Program-made: the position numbers and the translations under genes | Notes under the pieces: generated by a model | The model's database searches: none | Told to the model about the DNA's origin: nothing | The model's input: only the letters and a program-made list of their open reading frames with translations | In this document: piece after piece, positions 10,111 to 22,100 of the stretch | Numbering within the stretch: the first letter of the stretch is position 1 | Layout: every line of letters starts with the position of its first letter | DNA from: Piscicola geometra | Lineage: Eukaryota; Annelida; Clitellata; Hirudinida; Piscicolidae | Length of the DNA: 64,000 nt | Reading direction: 5' to 3' | Assembly (NCBI GenBank): GCA_943735955.1 | Contig: OX030957.1 | Coordinates: forward strand, 9,267,844 to 9,331,843

Positions 10111-13100
10111 ATGGCAAAAAATAATTTTTTCAAGTTGTTTGTACTTATGACTTTAGCGACTTTTCTGTTTGTCCTTCTCATCTTGCAGGTTGGTGCGAAC
10201 AAACATAATGTTATATAGTTTTTTATAATTTAAAAAAAAGCCTTAAATTAAATTTTATAGTTTATTTTAATTTAAGTCGTTTTTCTTTATTTTAAAAGTT
10301 GAATAATTAATTTTTAAAAAATCTTTAGGATTAGGCAAAGAGATTAATGAAATTTTATATAAAAAGTTAAAGATAAACGTACATTTGATCCAAAAATTAA
10401 ATTAGCAAAACTAGTGATGGATTATTAAAAGTTTAATTATTTACAAAACTCTGAAACGATTTAACTAAATCAAGGTAAGTAAGGACAAAAAATAAAGTAA
10501 AATGAACTAAACTTGTATTTTAATTAACTATATTTATTAGAATATTATAATAGTATTAAAAAATCTATAATTTACTTAGAAGTCCTTTTACACAAAAAAC
10601 TATCAAGTGCATTTTAGGAGCCTTTCAGAGATTCCATTATTCGTAGATTTGACTTTTAATTTACCTCATTAGATGATTTTTCTAAAAAGTATATACTTTT
10701 TTTTGAACGTGCTTATATTCCTAGCTTTACGACTTAATTAGATAGGGTGCTGTGTTCAAAACAATCCTACTGCGGAGATTGTGATGTCGTAGCAATGGTG
10801 ATGATGATTATTGGTTGAGGTTCGATCAGTATTGTTTATATCGACTGTAACTGAAAGTAAAATTGATTAAATAACTGGAAAAATGATTCAGTTAACTACT
10901 AACTGAAACTTTAATTGAAAAAATTGTAAAAAAAAGTAAATTTAATAAAAACTGAATAAAATATTTTTGGATAGCTTCCAGTATAGAATTTAAATATCCT
11001 ATCTTAAATGAACTGGCACAGGATTTAAGATCTGCACCTGCATCACAGACATACGTTGAAAGAATACTTTCTGTTTGTTGAAACTTATGTGAAAACAGGC
11101 TGAAAAATGAGAAAATTTGTTTTAAAAAAATAATTATTGACTTAATTATATATATTTTTTCTTTTAATTGAAAAATAATCTAATTTTAAAGTTGTATTGT
11201 TGATGATTTGCTTACCAATAACTAATATACGAACTGTAATAGTAACTGGAAAAAATAATAGTTTTAAAATTAGGGGAAAAAAAACGTAAGATTAACTGAA
11301 GAAAAAGGTTACTGTAACTGTAATAGTAACTGAAAAATATCAAATTATAGAACTGAAACTGTTACAGAAAAATCCGAACTGATACATCATTAGGTTGAAT
11401 ATAAGGAGCGGTTAAATTCATTGTTAAATTTTGAAAATTCATACTTAAATTTTAAATATACATTATATTTTCTATGAAGGGCAAACAACTTTTATTGAAA
11501 TTTATATGAGTTCATGTAATTGATTGAATTTAGTTCACTATGTTTGTGAATTTTTTTTACGTATGTTATGTTGACAATTTTGGTTATATAGTTCAATGTA
11601 TGGCCTTTTGTTGTGCTGGAATTTAGTCTTTATTATATCCCGTTGTTTGGTTGTCGTATATATTGTTCACTGTTTTATTGTTTCTATCATGTCTTCTCGT
11701 AGTTTGTCAAACTTTAAAGCTAGTCTTTCACTCTACGACATTTCTTTCAAACTTAATAGAAAAAAATTATTAGGTTTTCTTGGGAATTTTTCTATACAAA
11801 TCTGAATTTTTTTTAACTCGACACACGTATTCTAGATAGTTCTTAACTATATCTTTAAATAATAATAAAAACTTTTTTTATATGTAAATTTGAATGTTCT
11901 TCTTACTATTCCTATTAGTTGGTTATCTTTTATTGTTTTTGAATATTTATTTCAAATTCTAAATATATTTTTTTAATTACACTAAGATCTTTTTATATTT
12001 AATACTTCTATTAATACCTGGCCTCCCTAGAAAGTCTCAGAGGCCGTTGCATACCTCATTGGATTATTTTATTTACATATCTTCTTGCAAAATTATTTTG
12101 TCAACCCGCTCAAATATTATGATTTATAATTCGTAAACTCATTTTCCAGTATCGATTCACCAATCTTTCACTTCATTTAAAAAGTTTCTGTTGAATATAA
12201 GTAATCAATCAATCAATCAATCAAATAAATTTCTATAGCGATCTTTTCTCAAACTCAAGAGCGCTAGTAAATAAATTTGTTAAACAGATATGTCTGCAGA
12301 TCCTTACGAAAAGTAAATAATGATTTAGAAGTAGTTAAATAAGAAGGTAATGAGTTCCAAATATATGGACCTGCATAATGGAATGAACGTTTAGCAAAAA
12401 AGTTATTAATGGAAGGGATGAAATAATCTCCCACCTTAAGTATGCCGCTCCTTCCTGGTCTGGTTTTGCTAATCAGCCACACATTAAGCAACTCCAGTCC
12501 CTAATTAATAAATTCATTAGACTTAACTACCTTCCATCTCTCTACCCATCTATCACTTCTATGTTTACCACTTTACACACTAAACTATTTTTTAAAATAT
12601 CTACTAACTCTGACCACGTTCTTCACCATATCTTACCCCCTTCAAAAGCACAATTTTGATACCCCTAGATATACTAAGCTTGAAAGTACAACATTCCTCC
12701 CTCGTCTTCTTAAACATCGCATTCTATAATTTACATCTATATTTATATTATCATCTCTGATTCTTATTTTTTATTTATCTACTTAATATTACCATATTCA
12801 CCATATCCTTTGTATTGTAGTATTTTTTCAAACCATTATCATTAGCATCAGTATCCTATAATTATCTACTATTATCTTGTCTCTTATGCAACATGTAACA
12901 TGGCCTGCGTCTGTCAAACCGTGATCAATAAAGACTAAAAAAAAAGATTTTGAGTGGATAATCTTAAATTACTTCTATGAGGGTGAGATATTAATGATTT
13001 GAGGTATATTGGGGATACTGGGGAGTTTTTAAATTTAAACATGAAAACACAGATTTTAAATATAATCCTAAATTTGATGGGGAGCCACGTAATAAGATGA

Positions 13101-16100
13101 GAGAGGTGTAATGTGGTGATAAATAGGCGTACGGCTAACGACTCTAGCTGCTTAATTAAATACTTTAATGTTTTTAAAGTAGTTTCAGGTAAATTATAAT
13201 AGAGTGAGTTACAATAGTCAATTCGAGATGAAACAAGTGCAAAGACTAACATCTTTGAAGAAAGATCATCTAAGTAAGGTAATAATTGTCTGATACGTCT
13301 GAGATGAAAATAGCAAGATTTAGTAACTGATAGAATTTGGTTTGATAAGGTTAATTTTGAGTCAAAAATAAATCCTAAGCTACGAATATGATTAAATGGA
13401 AAAATAATATGAGTGGAAAAATTACATGGACCATTAATTAGTTTTCCATTTTTATCAAAAAATGTAAGTTCAAATTTTATAGGATTTAATTTTAAATTGC
13501 CAGGGTCTCAAATAGAAGTGCCAGGGCCTCAAATTGAGCACCAGTGCACAGCTTGCAAGCACCCAATGGCTTCCTACTTCACAAGGCAGATGAGCTCTGC
13601 AGATGAAGGACAGACTGTCAGAACGAATCTTCTACACATGACTGTGTTTATGTCTATTATCTATTGAAAACTGGTCTAGCTCAATGACTTTAAAATTGAA
13701 TTCACTAAAATTTGAACTTATATTTTTTGCTAAAAATGGTAAACTAATTAATGATCCATGTAATTTTTTCTCTCATCTATTGTTCCATCTAATCATAGTC
13801 GTAGCTTAGGATTTATTTCTGACGCAAAACTAACCTTATCAAACCAAATTCTATTTGTTACTAAATCTTGCTATTTTTATCTCAGACGTATTAGACAATT
13901 ATTACCTTACTTAGATGACCCTTCTTTTTATCTCGTCTTATCTCAACTTGAATATTGTAATTCATCCTATTATAATTTACTTGAAAGTACTTTAAAACCA
14001 TTTTAATTATGCAGCTAGAATCGTCAGCCGTACTCCTATTTATCATCACATTTGCAGGTTCATATATTTGGAACTCATTACTTCCCTATTTAACTACTTC
14101 TAAATCATTATTTACGTTTTGTAAAGATCTGAAGACATATCTGTTTAACAAATTCATTTACGAGCACTCTTGAATTTGAGGAAAGAGCGCTATAAAAATT
14201 GATTTGATTGATTGATTGACATAGAGTTAAACCAGTTTTCAATAGATAATAGACATGAAGATATAGATGAAGTAAAATTATTATAAGATGATATATCGAA
14301 GCTGACATATAACTGCGAATCGTCAGCATAGAATAGGGAGTTGAGAGAATGAGAGAAAATGATAATTCAAAAGATAATTCAGAGACTTATGGAATAAAGA
14401 ACAAAAGACTGAAAATAGAACATTGAGGAACACCATATGAGTAAGTAGATGGGGTAGAGGTACAGTGATTTGAAGAAACATAAACAGATCTATTAGATAA
14501 ATATGACTTAATCCATAAAAACGAAGAATCATTAATATTCGACTTATTTTTGAGTAATAGTAGTAATAACGAGTGGTCTTCAGTATCAAAATCAGCAGCA
14601 GAATAATCTAAGCAAACAAGTACAGAACATTTTTATTATCAAAGGCATAAATAAAGTCATTATAAAGTTTCAAGAGAGACGATTCACAGTTATGACCTAA
14701 ACGAAAACCAGATTGTAAATAAGGGATAAGGAAGTTAACAATTAAATATGGGTAGATTTGTTGATAAACTACTTTTTCTATGATTTCGGATATGAATGAT
14801 AGATTAGAAATAGGTCTATAATTAGAAATTGAATTATTTTTTTAAATAGGTAAAAGAATACTAGTTGTTTTATAGCTTTATTACCTTTTTATGACAATCT
14901 TGTAGAAATATGGCGAAGAAGATTATAGATCGCAATCTTTAATGAAACATCAAAATATGCTGACTAAAGCTAAACCAATCAATCAAACTCCATTTTTTGA
15001 AGCTATTTTTATCAAGGGTCACTTAAATTAATCTAATAAATTTTATACATTTGTATTTATTTATTTGAAGTAATTAGAATACTTCTCTAAAAAAAATATA
15101 TTTCACTCTTCATAGTCAACAACGAAATCCCTTGATCAATTTTGACCTAAAACATGTAAATTATATTTTTTAACCTCTTTGAAGAAGTTGAAATTCATAA
15201 GTTTACGGAATTATTTGATTCGTTAATTTTGACAATCGCGATTTAATGAGACGAACAGCAAGAAAAAACTCTTTATTTAAATTTTCTTAATTAAGTGTTT
15301 ATAAACTTTCTTATTTCACAAGCAGCCCACTAGGCTACTAGGCTACCAGTTGAAATATTTGGTAACTTATAAAATGTAACCACAAAATTATAAGCGGTAC
15401 GATAGACATAAAAAATCATTTATCAAAAGAATCACGCAGTTACACAATGCTTTCATTCTGTCCAATATCAAATAGTCTTTCTAAACTTATTAGTAAAAGA
15501 TAAGGTTGATTTTGATTAGATTATTAAAATAAAATGTTACTTTTTGCAATCGAAATTACCGCAAGTTTTAATGGTGTAAAAAATCTCTAATAACCGTAAA
15601 ATATCACTTTTAAATAAATGTTTTGTCAAATGTCCGAAAAAATAAGTATTTTGCCAACTAATTTTAAAAAATTGAATTGATAAATATTGAAATGCTTTTC
15701 TGACTAGTTTTTTTATTTTTAATCAATTAAAATTACCGTGAAACACCATGTATAAGGCGCTTTTCAACCTATAAAATTTATTTTTACATAGGGTTTTACG
15801 GTATATATTCAAATATAGCAGAAATATTTTTTTCAATTTTTATGGAAAACCTCCGGACCAGGAGAGAACCCGCTAAGAGTCTTACACCACTTACTCCACA
15901 TGGAGGCTCCAGTAGGTAATAAGTCCGTATTATGGCTTAGCTTAAACATTTATTTGTAATTTAATCCGTTTTCATCAGGTCTCTTATTATGCGAATGTCT
16001 TATAAAAACAAAAAAATGTATAACTTTATGAATACAAAGATTTTGAATTGTTTTTTGATTCTTATAATTTTATTCTCTATTATAAACTTTTTTTGCTATC

Positions 16101-19100
16101 GATGTTTTAGTTTATGAAAATTAGATTTGAAAATAAAAGTTAATAAAATATAAAATTATAGAATAAAAAGACATTAAAAATAATTTTCTATTTTATCAAC
16201 GAACTAATGAAAGAAAAGATGCATAAAACTAATATTTCTTTTGAAAAGAATAGAGTTTTTTAGAATATTTTGTTTATCTTTATTTGTATGTATTTTCATT
16301 GAATACATTGTATCCTCATTAAATACAATGTATTCTCATATGATTCTTGTCCTTACATTCGTCAAATGAAAAAGAAAATCGATATAGCATTATTGAACTA
16401 CATATATTTATATGACGCGACTTTATAGTGATATCTGCTTCTTACACCACCACTTTTGTAAATTTTTAAACTTTTTGTTGAAAAAAACAACTTAATTTTC
16501 TTTCTTTTACTCTATTTAAGTTTTAACTGTTTTTTTGCTTGACCCGTTGCTTTGAAGCCTTCGAAAGACGGAATCTGGCCATCTTTAGTCTGGTGGCTCT
16601 TTTATAGGATGATGGATCTACTGACTGCATTCAATTTACTAGTTTCTTTAGTCTATCGTTCACCTCACGACACTGCCTCTCCATTCCAAGGTTGTAAACA
16701 AGAGTGTCATCAATTTCAGAAGCATGCTCACTGATTGGTTACTTCATAGGTAAGGCCTCTTTATCAGTGTCATAGTTTTTCTTTTCTTTCTGAAACTGCC
16801 TTGAGAAGTGCACATCCAAGCTGGATAACACCATCAGGACAACTTGGAATAGGGAGGTTCCATAACTCTGACTAGACAGACTAGGTGATTGTTTATCTGG
16901 CTTGTGAACTCAGTGAGATCATTAAAGTGGTGAATAAGAATTTTTTGCTTTGAATAAACCCAAATTTGTTGTTTTTGTAAAAAACAGCTCATTGGATACA
17001 ATTATTTAATCAAGGTAGAAAAGAAACTCATTGAATCGGTTCCAGGGTTAAGCTGAGCTCAGGATCCATCAGCTGAAGACACATGTCAAGTGCATGTCCA
17101 ACTACACTAGAATTTTTCTATGAACGTTTTTTTCCACCATAAAAATTGGTAAAACCTGATATATCTTTATCTCCGTTTCAACCAATTGCAGAACTTTATT
17201 CATGCCACTGCTGAAGCCCAGTATAGTGTGGGAGGCACAAATATTTAAAATAATATTTAAAATCTTATATTATATAAGTAACCTTATTATCAGAAAATTT
17301 GAGTAAATTAAATTATCTAATGATTTATTTTTACCTGAAAACGCTGAAGCTTAAGCCTACATTTTCGATTTAGTTTTTTGGGTGGGGGGTGGGGGGAGGG
17401 GTTTTCATCAAAAGTACCAACTTCCAGTATTAAATATTCATGAAATAACCTAGTGAACCATATTCCAAGAGGACGTAACGAATTTACAATTTTTTCATTT
17501 TTTGCCTCTTTATGCCCCCTTAACTTCATGCTCTTTTGAAATCGTTAAAAAGTTTGGCAAATTCTAAGAACTCTCTTTTCTTTGCTGTTTCTTAATTTGT
17601 TAATGTTTTAGAAATTTTATTCAAAGTTACTATAGAGCAAACATATTTGAATGTTTTTAACATGGTTAAAATACTCTAGAATTTTTTCCTACTTTGCATA
17701 AGATGGTAAGAGAAGAGTGAAAAAGCCTATACAACAATGTTGGTATTACAACATAGATCAATGATTTTTTGTGTTGAAAGCTATGAAGAAAACTATATTT
17801 TGTAAGCAGTTTCCATAACAACCGGTATAGAAGTCAAGGGATGAAGCTTATAAAAATAAGATAAAAATACAAAATGTATAAAGATAAAATTAGAATCCTT
17901 TACATAAAAAGAAATTTGTATAAAATGAATATAAACCTTAAAATGTTTTTTTCTCGTTTTCATTAGGTTCTAATGATTAGGAGATAATCATATACATATA
18001 GTAATATAGTATACTATATATATCGAGATAATATACTACAGACAAAAAGCAGGTATGTGGCAACGTGCTTTGAACCATTGTGGCATTTTATCCAAGTACC
18101 CTTAGAATAGATGAAGATATTCCTGAAAACATTCGGTTGAGATTGCTATGAAAAAAGTGCATTGGGGCTTCGAGGCGTGAAAAGCGGGAATAAAATCACA
18201 CAAAAAGAATCAAGAAGCGCAGCGTTTTTTAATGAAAACTGACCCAAAAACAAACGACGTGTGCCATCTCACTAATAAATCTTTTAAACAACTTTCGAGT
18301 TAATTTGAGTTCAAAACTCTAGAAAAAATAATAATTCAAGAAAATAAATAAAATTTAAATCACAACTTTTCGAATATATTGATATGTTTTTTATTATCAA
18401 TTCTTTTTCAGTTTCCAAGAAACTTGGATTTATTCCAACCCACAACATGTTTTGGCCAAATATTCGCTTCAAACGAATCCAGAAAATTGTCAATAACAGA
18501 ACTTTTTGATTTACAAAACAAATTATCACGGAACATTAACAAATCCCGAATCATCGATCTTACTCCTGCGTTAAATGTCACTGGCAAGCAATATGAAGAG
18601 CTATGGAGCAAGTGAGTGGTCTTTAATGGCAATAAACAACTTTTGAAACTCTAACTATGAGGGTTCAAAAATCTATAGGGGAAAAAAAGTGTTTCATTAA
18701 ATTTTTTAAAAGAATGTAATACTTTCATATTTTGAAAATTATTGTTTAAAGGTACACAGAGTCTATTGAGGTTGACTGCAACAAGAGCGAGAGAATGGGC
18801 AGACCAGGAGACGGAGGCTGGCCAATGTGCATCGACCCAAACTTCATACCCAAGCAGCCCTGCATTATCTACTCTTTCGGGTTTGTCCTTTATTTTGGAT
18901 GCACTAAAGGTTTTTGGTTAAACGCGTTTGGAAAAAAAAATTCAATAGCGTTTTTATCTCAGTACGAAAAAGCTTTTTCTAACTAGATCTTAATTCAAAA
19001 AAAAGAGATTAATGACACCAAGAAAATCGTTTTTTCATGCCAGGAGCTTGTCATACGGCTAGGTGGGTAACTAAAGTCATCTGTAGTGTGAATATTCATC

Positions 19101-22100
19101 CTTTGAAAAGATTTGTTAGCTAACTTTGAAATTACAGATAATTTTTGTGAAAATTGCTAACGGTATGGGATGCTCCAGCATAGAGTTATTCATTCATTTT
19201 TCTGTGATCAATGCAATAGACAGAGTGTCATTTAAAAGTCACACTTTTAATCCTGGGGGTAAGTTGTAAGTGTTTACCCATCCAGGCTGCTGCACCATAC
19301 ACCAACACATTTGTTTGAATCAATGTTTTTTGTGATGATATATTCATTCAGAACCTAAATAGTATTTTTTGTCTGCTCAAGTTGTTCTAGAAAAAACATT
19401 ATGTCTTCAACAATATCACCACTTTTTTCAAACCGAAAGTAAGCAGCAAGAAAATTCATTTAAGAAAAATTAGTGGATTCGCCAAACTAAATGGCCAAAC
19501 ACGATGTTTTCTTTTACTTTTAGATAAGCTTCTTTTCAAAGTCTTCAGTCATTTCTTCTATTCTTTTTGCAACAGTCTCTTTCGGAAGACGGATCTTTGT
19601 AACTTGTCTGCAGACGCACCGCCAGTATAGTTAAAAAATTAATAAATGGATTTTTTTAAACACTTGACAAACAATTGACCAGAGTTTTAGAAACCACGAC
19701 TTCAATCAAAACTGCATTGCCTATTCATAATTTTTTAAATTTAATTTAAATAAATGGTTATTAGCTTAAAAACTGGCTTAAGGTCTCATTTAAAAAGAGT
19801 AGATAACGTTAAAAACTTTAGGCTTTATATAAGTAACAATCTGGTCTTGGATTTAAGATCAATGTTTTTTTAAAGATGTATAATTATTAATAATTATGAA
19901 ACCGTTGAAAAGCCTATTAAAGAATTTACGAATAAGTATATAATCTAGAAAAAAAACATAAAGTTATATAAAGAATTTAACTAATATAAAAAAACCGGAA
20001 AAAACAGATCACAATAAATTTTCATGTTATTTGTTCAGAATCAACAATGATTGGTCTTTCGATGACGCTTGTGACCTCAAGTACTCATGCACCCACAGAG
20101 CCTTTGATCCAAGGTTGGTTTCAAATAAAAGCTAAGTATTGAAAAAGACATTAAAATCAGATATCTGTCATAATAGAGTAGTGAAAATTTTTGTTTAATC
20201 TGAAATAGAAAGCTATTGAAATTATTTTGTTTAAAATATGTTCGAACAAGCACAAACGCCTTCACAATGAAACACACTCAAGCCTTTTTGAAACATATCC
20301 AAATTATCCAGCATCCAATCATTCGTAATAAAAGTAGGGGGAAGGTGTACTCAGTCGATCATTGCGTTTATATCGAACGCATTTTTATTTTTTTAAATAT
20401 AAAGTGTCACGTGAACAAAAATATAGATGACCTCATTATTTATAGTAATTTTGACTTAACTTTTTTTCGGAAAAAAATGTATTTATTAATTCAAGGGCTA
20501 AAAAGTAAATATTTTACATTATCTAAAAAAAAAATGTAAATGTCAGTTTTGTATAGCGCCCGGGCACGCAACTGAAGCGCCACTCACACGACATAAGTCG
20601 TGAAACACCGCATCATATACACTAGGTATATGATAGCTCACGGTTGGCTGAACAGGGATTCGAAACTGGCGACCTTTAAGTTGCAGGTCTAACGACTTAC
20701 CATTTAAGCCAACCCGCTCTAAAAAACCAAGCTGTGCATAAACTAGGCACGGTTAAAAATTTCTATTTTGAATTATTGATATATTATTCTATACTTTATC
20801 GTGGTACCTATTATATTCCCTGTTAAAAAATAATCATGAAAGTTATAGCCATTATAACAATCATAGGCATAGGCATACACAATCGATAATTATATCTACG
20901 TACACAGTCGAACATCACATGTCCGTACACAGTCAATCATTATATGTTCGTACACAGTCGATCATTGATAGCAATTTCATCAAATAAATTCTTAGCATTT
21001 AAAAGAGCATTTAAAAATTATTTTTTCAAGCTTTTTATACTTGTAATTCGTTGAAATTAAATTTTTTTTGTGAAGAGCTTTTAACGAAATCTTTGTTTAG
21101 TATCGTTTTTAAATAGATTTCGTGGTTTAAGTACTAGGTATTTACAAGTTTCTGGTTAATCTTTTGAGTTAGGGGGAGGTTGCACAAGATGGAACGATTT
21201 TTACACGTAGCCTTATAGCTCAATTGCATAACCAATAACGTAAATTAAAATTTAACCAGCCATTATAATGACTCTTTGTCTAACTTTATCAACTTTAACA
21301 TAAGAAATAAAAAAATAAATAAATATGAGTTTATTAACCTCAAACATGAACACTCAAAAACTCCATCAGACTATCTTATTTATCTAAAGAAATACTTTTT
21401 TCCGCTCACTCAATACTGATCGTTCCAAAAATCTTTATTTATTTTGGAACATGTAGTTTTTCAGTTTCTTCTCAAAATCATTATAAAATGTTTTTTAAAA
21501 ACGCTTTGAATTTTTATTGAATTTTTATAATTCTTTTTATAAAGTAAACTCTTTGGACTAACATAAGTTAACCTCGCATTAACCAAAATTTTTTTTATAT
21601 GTCGCACTTTATTTTTAGCTTCGACCATTGCAAACGTCTAGTTTACAGTCTATTGAGACTAATGAGACGAAATATTACATCTGTTCAAATTTGAGATTTA
21701 GCTATAAATAAAAAATACTTGTGTCAAAGCTAATGAATAGTAACAGTTTTTTTATTTAATGAAAAAGTAAATTATTGGTTTGTATTAGTTTTCAATAGTC
21801 TATTTAGAATAGAAACCTCATATTGTTTATTATATTGTATACTAGTCCATATAGATTCATCATCTCCCGAGACGGACAAATGCCAGAGACAGATTTATCA
21901 ATGTCTCTAATTTCTTTCTACGTTTCATCTTAGGCAATTATTCATGTTTCATCTTAGTCAATTATTCATGTTTCATCTTAGGCAATTGTTCATGTTTCAT
22001 CTTAGGCAGCTATGACAGTGCTAAACATCCATGGTTCCAACCTGCTAATCACTCAGTTATTAATTATACTACTTGCATCTTCTAATCAATAATAATAAAA

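Noticed and set aside
21922..22014. Possible CRISPR-like short direct repeats
   Set aside because: The units are contiguous without spacers and sit in a eukaryotic transposon.
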